Part shown: in pieces, positions 28,827-40,349 of the stretch
Numbering within the stretch: position 1 is the stretch's first letter
How the letters are laid out: each line of letters begins with the position of its first letter
Source: Liolophura sinensis
Lineage: Eukaryota; Mollusca; Polyplacophora; Chitonida; Chitonidae
DNA: 60,000 bases
Assembly (NCBI RefSeq): GCF_032854445.1
Contig: NC_088299.1
Span: 17,851,608 to 17,911,607 of the forward strand
Reading direction: 5' to 3'
Position numbers and translations under genes: made by a program
The notes under the pieces: generated by a model
Database searches by the model: none
What the model saw: the letters and a program-made list of their open reading frames with translations, nothing else
Told to the model about the DNA's origin: nothing

Positions 28827-31079
28827 CTGTCTTGAGCTTATGTGTTGTGACCGAAGTTACAACAGGTGTGTCACACCAAACTGACCAGCATGTTTCCAAA
28901 GTTGAGAGAACAAAGATTTTTGTAATGGGGTGTTCTGTTTATGTACATGGACAGGCTCAATAAAGCTTAGTTTGCCTAAATACATACAGTTTGTACAGTT
29001 TTTAGCATTTTCATGTGGTGGGATAACTGTCTTGGACTGAGATGTGTTGTATTCAAATGCTAATAGGCAAATGTTGTGTTCTGTTTGTAAGGCTGATAGC
29101 TTTGACGGTAAGACCCTGTGTGAAAATGACTAACCTGATGTCTTAATCAAAAAGAAAGGTCAGCAAAGATGAAGGAGCTTTCTGTCAGAAAGCCTGACCG
29201 TTAGGTGTTAAGAGGCATGTGTTGAGGTGAGCACGGCATCTGGGTAAACACTATTCCACTTTAAAACCCATTTCCATGGACATTTCTGCCATGTGGGGTC
29301 TGTGAAGTCACTCCGCCCACAGCCGATTGGCGTGACTGTATCGTATCCGTGTTAGTTCTCCACCAGGATAACCTTACCGGAAACGGTCTTAGCATCACAT
29401 AACCTTAGATCAACACACTTTTCGCTGGTTACACTGGACAGGACAAGATGTCTGTATATTTTCCTAGGGTCTCCATGAGGCCCAATAGTGTAAAAGAGAA
29501 AGTGTGCTAATGATCCAAGAGAGAACAAGCTTATCACTTGTGTCGGTGGTCCATAACATTTGCTAGTGTCAGTTACTTTGGTGGTCTGGTGCCCTTTTAA
29601 TACTAGTCTACAAATATTCCCAGCTACCATCCATTTTAAAATAATTTTTAGGGACTCCCCAAGGCCGCTGGCAGAAGTCACGATTGAATTTCTCTTATAC
29701 ATGAAGAGATTTTCGTACAACCTACGCCAGTCTCAACTTTGGAAAGGGAAGTTTAAATTTGTGTATTTTACTATGTGGAGGAAATCGGATGTTTACTTTG
29801 CATGACAGATACAAATGTTTACACGCACGGGCTGAATCTCAGAAATAACTGAATCATGTTTCTTTACCGAATGTCTTAAGTCTTAAACGTAATATTAAAC
29901 ATTTTGTTGAATATTAACAAATCCCTTGTCAAATCCATTGACTTCACTTTAGTATTGTATCGAAATACCTTCTTTTCATGAATTAGCACAAATAACAGCA
30001 CATTTATAACTTTATGGCAATCTCTGAAATATCTGGCAAACGGTGGAGGATTCGGCTGTTAAACATTTACCGTTTTTCCTCGACAAGCCAATTCCAATCT
30101 TCCACCGTCTCCTAAACTGTCAGAAAGCATTTGTGTCCACATTCTAGTGGGAAGATCAGATTGCTTCTTTGTCTGATCAGAACTATAGAGATGTGATGTC
30201 CGAACAACAACACAAGGGACTTTGAAGTGGCTGTTATCTTTGATGCGTGTTCCGGGTTCTTTGAAGATATGATACAGAACACCGACCTGTGAAGATTCCT
30301 TAATTCCTGGTGATGTGGCGAACATCTCAGCCGTAGACGAGCACGTCTTCCTTCCATCTGACACGACGAACATAGCAGGGCGCCTAACGAGGCTAAGTGG
30401 AACCAGCCGGTCCTAGGAATACAATCTTTGAAATTGTCATAGAAATCAGAACTGTCGGACCGTCGTCTGCTGGAATGAATTAGCACTGAGAAACCCTCTG
30501 TCTATCGCATTAAATCATCAGAAAGCACATATTGTTACTCTCCACCTTTGCGACCCCAGAGAAATCTGTAATGCTTTAGTTTCAGAATTCCGCCATAGTA
30601 ACGCTCCATTTCCAAAAACGTTTTACCGAAATACTGTATTGTGTAATTTTTTGAAGTCAAGACTGTCAAACTCATTCCCTTTCAAGTGCATCCTGTAACC
30701 CTAAGTGGACCGATCCATTTGATGTTGTCCGTGAATTACGGGAATTACCTGTCACAAAAGATGAACAGGTGTTGATATTTCATTTAATGCATTGTTTTAC
30801 ACAGTACGCACAAACGTTTCCTTTATTCTACCGTGGTCAAGCTTGTGCGTGGGTGGAAGACAAGGAGAGAACCACCGCACATCGCTAGGAAACTTCCTGA
30901 CTTGCCGTAGTTTAAACAGATAGAACTGGGCTTGAATCCGTTGTCTTTTTGCCCAACATTTGAGCTGAATGGTGAGGTTAATTTCAACATGCGTTTTTCG
31001 TATCAAAGCTTATTCTTAGTTATATGAATAAAATGTAAAATATTTTGCGTGAAATGTACTGAGAATCAATTTAAAACAA
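28827..31079. other. Intergenic block with only weak open frames
   Basis: From about 29230 the sequence is less AT-rich than the flanks. Open frames of 104-124 codons lie on the minus strand (29352-29720; 30059-30373 and 30112-30486 overlapping). None has a recognisable domain. Confidence 0.4.
30059..30373 (-). CDS. Hypothetical 104-codon ORF, doubtful
   Basis: The frame starts at an ATG at 30371-30373 and reads GIKESSQVGVLYHIFKEPG and later SLGDGGRLELACRG, which has a balanced, protein-like composition. No signal, domain or homologue is recognised. An overlapping 124-codon frame uses another phase. It may be one exon of an unseen minus-strand gene, a gene relic or chance. Confidence 0.2.
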   Translation of the reverse strand: MFVVSDGRKTCSSTAEMFATSPGIKESSQVGVLYHIFKEPGTRIKDNSHFKVPCVVVRTSHLYSSDQTKKQSDLPTRMWTQMLSDSLGDGGRLELACRGKTVNV

Positions 31080-31778
31080 GTGTCCATCCCAATCTCTCGC
31101 AGCAAACAACACCCCAATCTTTTGCGGCAAGCGACATCCAATATTTTACAGTGAACGACATTCCAGTCTTGCGGCAAACGACATCCAATATTTTACAGCA
31201 AACGACATTTCAGTCTTTTTTACAACAAACAACATCTCTTTCACAAGAGATGACATCCCAATCTTTTACATCAAACGACATTCCAATCTTTTCCAACAGA
31301 GTTTACGACATTCCAGTCTTACAACAAGCGACATCCCAGTCTTTCACAATAGATGACATCCCAATCTTTTACAACAAACGACATTCCCATCGTTTACACA
31401 AGTGTACACCACAGTCTTTTACACAAATGTACACCCCAGTCTTTTACACAAGTCTACACCCCAGTCTATTACACAAGTCTACACCCCAACCTTTTACACA
31501 AGCCTACGCCCCTGTCTTTTACACAGCTGTACACCCAGTCTATTACACAAGTGTACACCCCAACCTTTTACACAAGTGTACACCCCTGTCTTTTACACAA
31601 GTGTACACCCAGTCTTTTACAGAAGTCTAAACCCCGTCTTTTACACAAGTGTACGCCCCTGTCTTTTACACAAGTCTACACCGTCTTTTACTCAAGTCTA
31701 CACCCGTCTTTTACACAAGTCTACACCCTAGTCTTTTATACAAGTTTACACCCCAGTCTTTTACACAAAGTGTACTCA
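31080..31778. repeat. About 25-bp minisatellite, left part older
   Basis: The right part repeats CTTTTACACAAGTGTACACC with CCAGT linkers. The left part (31080-31390) has an older ACGACATCCCAATCTTTTAC form. The 109-193-codon frames here are by-products of the array. Confidence 0.93.
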
Positions 31779-31801
31779 ATTCTGTAGCAGAGATTCAGAT
31801 A

Positions 31802-31810
31802 TTCTCAACA

Positions 31811-31877
<67 letters not shown>

Positions 31878-31878
31878 T
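31802..31878. repeat. TA then CA microsatellite
   Basis: A run of about 28 TA units is followed directly by about 10 CA units. It lies just after the 25-bp minisatellite. Confidence 0.98.
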
Positions 31879-34446
31879 ATGTTCTTACATTTCTGGTGGC
31901 TGTTGCTTAAACTAACCATTGACATAAACTTTTTCCTTCACATTATTTGCATACAAGAGAGAAAACTGCGTGTAAACAGAGCGTTGTATGTTTGATAGCT
32001 AATGATCACGTCTGCGTGGCTTATTTCACCTATTGTTTGGTTATTAAGAAGACTTTTTTTTTTGGCGCTATTTCTCTATTTCTGCAAGTTTGATATTGAC
32101 ATCTACTGTTAATTATGCGCTGATTGTTAACTTCAGAACGCCTCATTGTATACATGTCTCTACTCGTTACACGGCCTTTGGGCAAAGAGTTAAAAAAATA
32201 TCCAGATCTGTATGAGAGGAATAGACAGCCCTGTTGACATGATTGTCACATAATTACCATCGTGACACTTGCTTTTGTGCAGGAACACCCACTCGGCTGT
32301 GTTTGACATACCAACAGCCCAGAGAGCCAGCAGGTGTGCGTGAAGATTGCGAGGTATAAAACGTGATAAACATTCCATGTAACGGATACCACGCACATTT
32401 TTCTCCCAAAGTGCTGCGTGTTCTCGCATCAGCTCGATTCAAGTTCAAGCTGGCCAGGGTGGAGCTTTAAGTCAGGCGGGTTGACAGGTACTTGGACAGT
32501 GGAAGGGCGTTTGTTTCCTCAGGGCACTCCGGTTTTCACCCACCAATAAACATGGCTGTCAAGTTTTTGGGAGAATTATTTGTTGACAGGTAGCTCGCTA
32601 TCTGTATTCTTCGTTTCCTTTAGGGAAGGTTTCACCGTTTGCTTTATGATTTTTGGGCCATAATACAGGCTAAAGTCTAGGTATAAATTTCCCTCTTTAA
32701 ACAAGGTCGCTTTGATAATGCTTGCCTGACAAATATAGCTACATGTATCTCATGATAGAATGGATAACCACTCGTATATAACGTGGAAATAATTAAGGAC
32801 TATATACAGAGGCATTATGTTTCAGTATTAAACTCCTAAAGGGATATGGATTATATATCTTCACTTCAACTCGACGTACGATAGACGTTACATCCGGAGA
32901 ACATTAGACGCCAGTCTCGGCAAGACTTGCTGGATGGATTGACCCCGTATAAACACCGACTTTCAGAAGTCCTGTACTAACCAGGAGGCTTGCAAATCTG
33001 CATCTATATACCGACTGTGCGGACTTTTTAACGAATCTGTGCTGATCAATTCTTTGTGTATCCCGTAAAGTAAAACCACTGTGCTCCTGTTTCGCATACA
33101 AGTCATAAATTGCAAATTACTACTTGACAGTGTACCCACCACAATTTCAGTACTTTCTTGTATGTTCTAATATTGGTTTTATAAACACTTGCAATTTGTG
33201 ACTTACTTGATTAATACGGGCCCAGATTTCTGGCATTACCCGATTTAAGATTGAACCAAAGCTCTGTTCATACGGGGCGAACGCTCTGAACATGGTAGTG
33301 TGATTACCCCCATTTGAATATAGCCAGGAACGTCTGCTTACATGTTGCCTTCAAACATTTCCATCTTGCATGCACCATCTATGCATGTAATACACCGCCA
33401 TGCCTGTGACAAACTTTCTACTTGTTGTTCTGACAACTATATACAGGCCTGGCTTGCCCGGCGGTAGCGGACCAACCCCGAGACGGCTGGCTCCCCGACG
33501 GTATAGCTAATACATCAGGGGACAGCTTCTGGTGTAAAATTCGTACTTCTGGGGCTCGGCGGCTGAAATAATTAAGTAGTTTGTCATAGTCATGTCCGCT
33601 TTGACCTCGTAAATCTCCGGCCATATGAAATTGTCATTCCCAACTAACTATTTACTCGTCTCAGCACCGCCTGTGACAGATAATGAATACTTGACCCATG
33701 TATTTTCTGCAAAATGTTTTCTTTTATAAAAAAACGATATATCATAAATCCTCGTTATCTGGACGTATTTGGAGCTTCCCGTCAGCCCGTGAGTAGGAGG
33801 AGACAATCGGGGTTGTGATGGATGAGACGGCGGTATGCTCATCTATTGGCAGTTTTCCCGAGGGGTGGGGATGTCGTTGTTTTGATGGTAGGTGGTGCTT
33901 ATACTTTGACAAGATGAAATTCGGGATTTAACTTAATAGATCGAAGAGGAAATCCTAAGCAGATATTACATGCAAATCAACAAAACACTTGACGGTGAAG
34001 TTTTATAAGTTCGGAAATGACAAAGGATTTCGAAGTCTTGTACTGTTGTTTTCACCTACAGGCCTATGCTTCCATTGACAAAATCCCGAATCTGATCATA
34101 CCTATGATACACAAACTTGTCATTGTCTTGTAGATCTACACTCGATGCACTGTGAGTGGTTCTACCGACATATCTGTCTTTGGCATAGCACTGTACCTCG
34201 CGCTCAGGATGGAGGTAGACCTATGTATAGATTGTGTTGTGTATTTTTATGTAATTGTACCGTTATAATTGTTGGATTCTTGCATTTTACATTACCGTAG
34301 ATGAGAAATATTTTGTTGTACATATTTGCTGTAATTGCTGCCGAATTTCTTGTAACTGGCTTTCTGTTACTTATCATACATGTTCTTGCGTAACTAATAT
34401 ATTTTAACGCATTCTATTAATTAGTCAGAGTCACCGCTGGAAGACT
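31879..34446. other. Intergenic, no gene seen
   Basis: This is single-copy sequence. The patches 32880-33110 and 33430-33640 are richer in GC and CpG. No open frame there exceeds 80 codons with coding character. Confidence 0.5.
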
Positions 34447-34741
34447 CTCGGTCTTTTGATTTTTTTTTTTTTTTTTGAATTGGTGTTTTACGCCGTACTC
34501 AAGAATATTTCACTTATACGACGGCGGCCAGCATTATGGTGGGTGGAAACCGGGCACAGCCCGGGGGAAACCCACGACCATCCGCAGGTTGCTGGCAGAC
34601 CTTCCCCACATACGGCCGGAGAGGAAGCCAGCATGAGCTGGACTTGAACTCACAGCGACCGCATTGGTGAGAGACTCCTGGGTCATTACGCTGCCCTAGC
34701 GCTTTAACCGACTGAGCCACGGAGGCCCCCTCGGTCTTTTG
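34447..34741 (-). mobile_element. Full-length tRNA-derived SINE with 12-bp target duplication
   Basis: On the minus strand it begins GGGGCCTCCGTGGCTCAGTC (A-box region) and continues to B-box GTTCAAGTCC, a middle domain (CTTCCTCTCCGGCCGTATG), and the conserved tail ending GAATATTCTTGAGTACGGCG. The poly-A end appears as T-rich sequence at 34459-34477. Perfect direct repeats CTCGGTCTTTTG flank it at 34447-34458 and 34730-34741. The family is known from mollusc genomes and resembles the MetaSINE superfamily; that class name is my recollection, not a search result. Confidence 0.93.
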
Positions 34742-34896
34742 TGTGTCGATCAGCTTGGCTTGACTAGACAAGTTTGTGTCACTAGGTGATAAGCCTTGGC
34801 CACCACCTGGTTCTAATCCCTGGAACAGGTTTGGAGTTGTTTCCTTTGCTTGTGGATCAGGAACAGCCTGTATAACCCGGGAGCTGAATGCCAAAG

Positions 34897-34925
34897 TACA
34901 CACACACACACACGCATATATATAT

Positions 34926-34972
<47 letters not shown>

Positions 34973-34990
34973 TATATATATATATATATT
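34897..34990. repeat. CA and TA microsatellites
   Basis: A short ACACAC run at 34897-34911 is followed by TA runs interrupted by two AGATA units. Open frames through this block (34514-35074 minus, 34776-35039 plus) read poly Tyr-Ile and are not genes. Confidence 0.97.
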
Positions 34991-35384
34991 AATGTGTCTA
35001 TTAAGTATTAATATTCGAAATGAAATGATTGAGAATTGATATAAAATTACCAAATGTAAGCAATTTTTATCCATATATTCCGATTATGTAATATATAATA
35101 TTCTGTATGCATTCTGATCATGTAATGATTGTGTTCTAAATATCGTACATTTCCGTAAACATTCAAGTTCGGGAATAAAGCTGCTACTGATCATAAACAA
35201 TTCCTCCGTGTTCCAGATTTTTAGAAACGCGATATTGTGCAACCCAATATATAGGTCATGCACTGCCTGGCTGTCCAGGTCTCACACTGACTGTCGTGAT
35301 TGAGTGAAGTGTCATATCTGCTTCTTCGGCATGGTTTTCCACTGAGGCAGCATGTGGTATTTCCTCGCACAGCATGTAGGCCTT
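34991..35384. other. Intergenic between the microsatellites and the older SINE
   Basis: This is AT-rich single-copy sequence; nothing specific was seen. Confidence 0.5.
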
Positions 35385-35623
35385 CTGGTCGCTCAGTCAG
35401 GCAGCATTAGAAATATGACAGCAATGAGATCGGCCAGTGTCGTGAACATCCCATCCGATGATTTGACCAAAATATCGCGTAGACCACGAATAATCCCAAA
35501 TGTATTTCAACAACCTGCGGATGGTCTTAAGTTACCCCAGGGCAATGATTCCGCCCAATATAACACTGGTCGTCGCCGTATAAGTGAAATATTCTCGAGT
35601 ACACTGTAAAACATTAATCAAGT
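35385..35623 (+). mobile_element. Old SINE copy
   Basis: It is the same family as 34447-34741, in the opposite orientation. The 3' part is clear (CAACCTGCGGATGGTCTTAA, then GTATAAGTGAAATATTCTCG and GTAAAACATTAATCAAG). The tRNA-like head is diverged (GCTCAGTCAGGCAGCATTAG). The 85-codon frame inside is not a gene. Confidence 0.85.
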
Positions 35624-37590
35624 ATGAGAAAGATAAAAATTAAACCCCAAGGAGACAAAGAAGAAAACTTTCACGTGCTGTATTATAGGGCGTAATTTCC
35701 GGGATATTTGAGTTATTTCCAACACACCAATTGTACAATCACACAAGACTTTAATATTGTTTTTTTTAGACTCGGTACACAGTATAATAAATGTAGGCCT
35801 ACATCAGGCACACTCAATATACTTAATATATTTACACCTCACAGTAGGTTGTACAGCTTTACACACATAAACAACACTGAGTTTGCGCGGGGCAGACAAT
35901 ACAAGCAGCTAGATCCATTCCAGTTACAGATATCTGAAAGCCACAGACTGTGCCAATACATTGTGGGTAGTTTGAAAGTGTGTAGGCCTACAAGAAAATT
36001 GGGAATCCACCCACACAAGTAGGCGTACCTGTTAGTTGTGGGAATAGCTATATATTAATCAACCGACGAGGTCAGATACAGGTGTCTCCCACACACCCAA
36101 CAAGACCACCAACCATCCACGCCCACAGTCCAAGCTCTCCAACGTATTTGCATTGGAAACGTTTCCCTTAGGCTTGCTTGGATTTGAGAGAAGAAATAGC
36201 CAACTTGTAAATCAGTCACGAATGAGAGTAAATTCTTATAAAAATATGTCTTTTAACCAATTTACAGCTTGATCGGCTAGTAAGATGCAAGTTCAAGGGT
36301 TTCACAGTTACCTCCCAGAATTGGAATTTATAATAAGGAGGAGCATTGAAACTTTGAAATGCACCTTTTTTGAGACTGAGAGTAATAAATAATCATAAAA
36401 AACTCCTTGATAAAAGATGAAGATCACTCAAAATGTATCAAAAAATAAATACATAATATCATGTAGATATATCGATTACCTGGACAAAATGATTCATACA
36501 TAAAACACTGTAATATAAGAATGTAGATTGCATCTGGTGCATTCGTTGTCAACGTTACACGTCTGTCGTATAAACGCATTTTAACAACTTATGGAAACAT
36601 TTAAGGGTCTCAAAAGTCAAAATACATTGCGAGCATTTTTTGCAAGCAATTGTAAAGCAAGAATATTTTTACATCATATATATATATATATAGTTGCAGT
36701 TAAATAGTAGCACTTCAAATACTGAATGAATATGTTACAAACAATGGTAACTTTTGGAGCGTGCTTTAACTAAGGTAATTTTCACAGTGTGAGCGTGCTT
36801 TAACTAAGCTAATTTTCACAGTGTGAAAAATTGTTGAACCTAATTTCCTTCAAATTGGTGTTTTGCTATGGCGATTACCTTCGTGTTGGAGGAAACCTGG
36901 TCGTGAAAGACCACCGCACCTTTCCCTGCAAATCATCTGGCGTCAGGCCGCTAACTTGCGAGGAAGGTCTGCATGCGAGAATGCGAACTGATTGGACTGA
37001 GAACATCTGTCTGTGAGAGATGGTCCCCCAAAGTTTGTGTGCACGGATTTAATTTTTGCTAAACAAGGCTCATACTGACGAGTTCATATAATTTAACAGA
37101 TAGCAATGCTATCTGGTATCCATTTCACAAAGCACTAACCCTACGTCTAAGTAATTATTATGCTAGCGTATCCGCCAATTACGAGCACCAGAATTACAAG
37201 TCTTCATTCCATGATGGCAGGCATTACGTCGCGTTGGGAGCCAGTACTGCAGGCATAACGTTCCCATGGTAACCAGTCCTGCACGCAGTACTTCCCTTAG
37301 CCAGTCCTGCACGCAGTACGTCACCATGGTAATCTCCAGGATTCATAGTATGAACTTGTTAAAGTAGACTACAGTCGGTTTCTTTCAACTACAATACAGG
37401 TTACTCGTCCAAGAGCTGTGTTTAGGGTCTGTAAATTTGACACTTACAATAAATGACTAGAAAAAAGTGTTGTGACTTTAAGTGTCGGTCACATAGCCCG
37501 CGTGTCGGACGGTAAGTTCCATCGCTACCTGTGACAGGACAATTGCTCAAAGTCTTTCCCTCCAACAGCAGTTGGGGAGAGGATTGATGC
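35624..37590. other. Intergenic and 3' flank of receptor A
   Basis: A 38-bp direct duplication (GAGCGTGCTTTAACTAAG) lies at about 36755-36826, a TA run at 36677-36692, and a short repeat (CCAGTCCTGCACGCAGTAC) at about 37270-37320. A perfect octamer ATTTGCAT is near 36150. No clear poly-A signal on the minus strand was found just below 37591. Confidence 0.5.
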
Positions 37591-38778
37591 TCACGAACTG
37601 GATTGACTCAGTGCTGTAGAAGACTTCTTTTTACAGCAAGGAAACAAGCGTTGTATCTGGGCAACGACGAGCCGTCTGAAGTTGACATTGAGGAAGCTGT
37701 AGAGGACAGGGTTGACAGCACTGTTAATGAGATACGACTTCACAGAGAACTTATAAACGACTTCCTCAGCGGGAGACAAATTCTTCTCAAAGTCGGTGAT
37801 GAAACTTCGGAGTAACATGACGACGAGGAAGGGCAGGAAGCTGATGACAAAGGCTAGGGTGACGGCGAACAGCACCAGGGTGGTACGCCGGGGCTTCATG
37901 TTTGTCTTTACTGCAGACTTGGGTTTGGTGGACCCGTGTTTGGTGTGAGGGGAGTCGGCAGATAGCGCGTAGCTGCTGTCCTCTGCGGAGCTGAGCCGCC
38001 TGCACCGTCCGTCCTCTGTCTTCCTCCACTGGTCCCGGCTAGGCCTCTTGCCGATCCGGGACGTCTTCCTCCGCCATACCTCCACACCGATCAGGATGTA
38101 CAGCACAGTGAGAAACGCCAAACTCACGACGAAGATGAGTCCCCAGAACCCGTACCACAGCTTTGGGAATATCGTCCCCTTCATCTCGTCTGTCGTCGAG
38201 CAATCGACTCCGGTCAGACACGGAATTCCGGTCTCCGCAGTCTTTCGGCCGAATATGATGGCCGTAGGCCACGATACTATGAAGGAGGAGAGTATGGCCC
38301 CCAAACAGAGCCGACGAGTCTTCTTGGAGGAGAAGACTTTAGAGATGTTACAGATGCGGTAATACCGATCAAACGCCACCTCGATGAGGATGAGAGCTGA
38401 GGCGATGGTCGTAGCGGACTCGGAGTATCGCAGAAGCTTGCAGGCTGCGGGGGAGTTAAACATAAATGGATACCTGAGGTCGGCGATTTCCGTGGGCATT
38501 CCGACAACACAGCTGATCATATCCAGGACGGCCAGAGGAGAGGATGAAAAAGTCAGAGGAGCCTTTGCGGTTTTTGGAACAGTACACCAGACAAACCAAC
38601 AAATTGCCAATCGTCCCAACAACCAAGAGAATGCCGATGTACACAATGACAGGAGATAGAGTAAGGCCTTATCGTCATTGAGCTCCATCAGCAAAGCACG
38701 GCTGTTGTTTGGTACGACACAGGACGAGATGTTCAACTCCGAATCGTCACCTGTCAAAGGCGACATCTTGGCTTCCAT
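37591..38778 (-). CDS. Class A GPCR, paralogue A, with two compensating frame lesions
   Basis: Rhodopsin-family receptor, 395 codons from ATG 38778. Visible landmarks: LAVLD with the conserved TM2 Asp86, Cys113, DRY at 137-139, TM4 Trp170, extracellular loop Cys187/Cys193, a TM6 SFLPF in place of CWxP, NPVLY at 356-360, then helix 8 and a CC pair (381-382) that could be palmitoylated. TM1 is missing from this frame: compared with paralogue B, one base is lacking near 38650 and one extra base (A at 38536) is present, so residues about 43-80 are read out of frame. A normal TM1 (MYIGILLVVGTIGNLLVC) is seen in the neighbouring frame. ATG 38764-38766 (Met5) is an alternative start. The lesions could be assembly errors or gene decay. 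The peptide-receptor-like style suggests a neuropeptide ligand; the ligand is unknown. Confidence 0.88.
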   Translation of the reverse strand: MEAKMSPLTGDDSELNISSCVVPNNSRALLMELNDDKALLYLLSLCTSAFSWLLGRLAICWFVWCTVPKTAKAPLTFSSSPLAVLDMISCVVGMPTEIADLRYPFMFNSPAACKLLRYSESATTIASALILIEVAFDRYYRICNISKVFSSKKTRRLCLGAILSSFIVSWPTAIIFGRKTAETGIPCLTGVDCSTTDEMKGTIFPKLWYGFWGLIFVVSLAFLTVLYILIGVEVWRRKTSRIGKRPSRDQWRKTEDGRCRRLSSAEDSSYALSADSPHTKHGSTKPKSAVKTNMKPRRTTLVLFAVTLAFVISFLPFLVVMLLRSFITDFEKNLSPAEEVVYKFSVKSYLINSAVNPVLYSFLNVNFRRLVVAQIQRLFPCCKKKSSTALSQSSS

Positions 38779-38836
38779 GAAGATACGTCTAGGGGTCTGG
38801 AGTATCACACCTTGAGCATGTCTGCGTCTCTGGACT
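38779..38836 (-). promoter_or_regulatory. Predicted splice acceptor and 5' UTR of receptor A with a 4-codon uORF
   Basis: On the minus strand TTTCGTTTCTTTGTAG ends at 38835, a good acceptor 57 nt before the start codon, implying an upstream non-coding exon. A short upstream frame (ATG at 38817-38819, TGA at 38805-38807) precedes the main start. Confidence 0.5.
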
Positions 38837-39091
38837 ACAAAGAAACGAAAGTCACAGTCCTTACACATAAAAAATCAAACATTTCAACACTGCTGAATTA
38901 TAAAGCAGTTTACGGCTATAAATAATCTTAGCTAATAAACTAGGCGGGAAAACCAAGAACAGACAGTAAATATTTTGTCATTACAATCTAGCAAACATCC
39001 ACAATAGTTTAAAACTAGTGCAATGATGATAATGTGGAGTTGGCTTATGCAACACATTTAAATAAACATATCAACGAAAACAACACACAAA

Positions 39092-39672
39092 CACCAGGCC
39101 TCGGGGGCCCTTTAGTCCACCAGCAGGGACCAGGCCTCAGGGACCCTTTAGTCCACTAGCAGGGACCAGGCCTCGGGGACTCGTTAGTCCACTAGCAGGG
39201 ACCAGGCCTCGGGGACTCGTTAGCCCACTAGCAGGGACCAGGCCTCGGGGGGCCCTTTAGTCCACCAACAGGGACCAGGCATCAGGGATCCTTTAGTCCA
39301 CCAGCAGGGACCTGGCCTTGGAGACCCTTTAGTCCACCAGCAGGGACCAGGCCTCGGAGACCCTATAGTCCACCAGCAGGGACCAGACATCAGGGACCCT
39401 TTAGTCCACCAGCAGGGACCAGGCCTTAGGGACCCTTTAGTCCACCAGCAGGGACCAGGCATCAGGGACCAGGCATCAGGGACCCTTTAGTCCACCAGCA
39501 GGGACAAGGCCTCGGGGGACTCGTTAGTCCACCAGCAGGGACCAGGCCTCGGGGACTCGTTTAGTCCACCAGCAGGGGCCAGGCCCTCAGGGACTGGTTA
39601 GTCCACCAGCAGGGACCAGGCCTCGGGGGCTGGTTAGTCCACCCGCAGGGGACCAAGCATCAGGGACCCTTT
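39092..39672. repeat. 36-bp minisatellite, about 16 copies
   Basis: The unit is ACCAGGCCTCGGGGACCC followed by TTTAGTCCACCAGCAGGG. The array is in the 5' flank of receptor A, about 0.3 kb beyond its start codon. The 80-codon minus-strand frame with 12-residue repeats is a by-product. Confidence 0.96.
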
Positions 39673-39754
39673 ACAGAGAATGCAAGCATGGTAGAATGTA
39701 TATGTAGCCTCTGACATTATTTTTTATATATAGTTTTCAGCGAATGGGGATTGA

Positions 39755-40022
39755 AAGTTGTGCGTGAATTGTGGATTTTGGCGTGCTCACGTGCATATGG
39801 GAAATGGCGCTCTTGATTGTGGGAATTGACGCTGTCAGTTGTGGGATTTGGCTTTCTCATTTGTTTGATTGGGCGCTCTGAATGGTTGGAAATGGCGCTC
39901 TCAATTACATGAATTGACGCTGTCAGTTGTGGGAATGGGCGCTCTCATTTGCGGGAATTGACGCTCTCATTTGTGGGAATTGGCGCCCTCAGTTGTGGGA
40001 ATTGGAGCTATCTGTTGTGGGG
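39755..40022. repeat. 22-24-bp minisatellite, about 11 diverged copies
   Basis: The unit is built on GTGGGAATTGGCGCTCTCA with many substitutions (CATGAATTGACGCTGTCA and similar). It lies near the 36-bp array, separated by a short AT-rich stretch. Confidence 0.9.
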
Positions 40023-40192
40023 AACTGCATTTTTTAAAACTAATTCTGCTTAAACCATGGTGCTAGGGGGCGTGTATTTTGCTACTACTTAAGTATTTAC
40101 TTGAACTGTTAAAATAAAAACCTCACTGAGATAAATTGACAAGAGACCTCATTTCACCGGTAACGTGTGACCATTTGCCGGAGATCAGATTG

Positions 40193-40349
40193 CCGTCTCT
40201 GCTCTGGTTTTACTCTATGCTGTACGTCTTTAATTGTATTATATTCAAATAACCGACTTCATTAGTTCTTTGGTCTCTGCTCTGGTTTTACTCTATGCTG
40301 TACGTCTTTAATTATATTATATTCAAATAAGCGACTTCATTAGTTCTTT
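40193..40349. repeat. 78-bp tandem duplication
   Basis: Two nearly identical copies start at GTCTCTGCTCTGGTTTTACT (40195 and 40273) and end near CGACTTCATTAGTTCTTT, with very few differences, which suggests a recent event. Confidence 0.95.

Noticed and set aside
31049-31630. 193-codon Thr/Ser/Pro-rich frame
   Set aside because: It runs through the 25-bp minisatellite; the same peptide motif appears in all three plus frames as the repeat shifts phase.
34514-35074. 186-codon minus-strand frame
   Set aside because: It is a translation of the SINE plus the TA/CA microsatellite.
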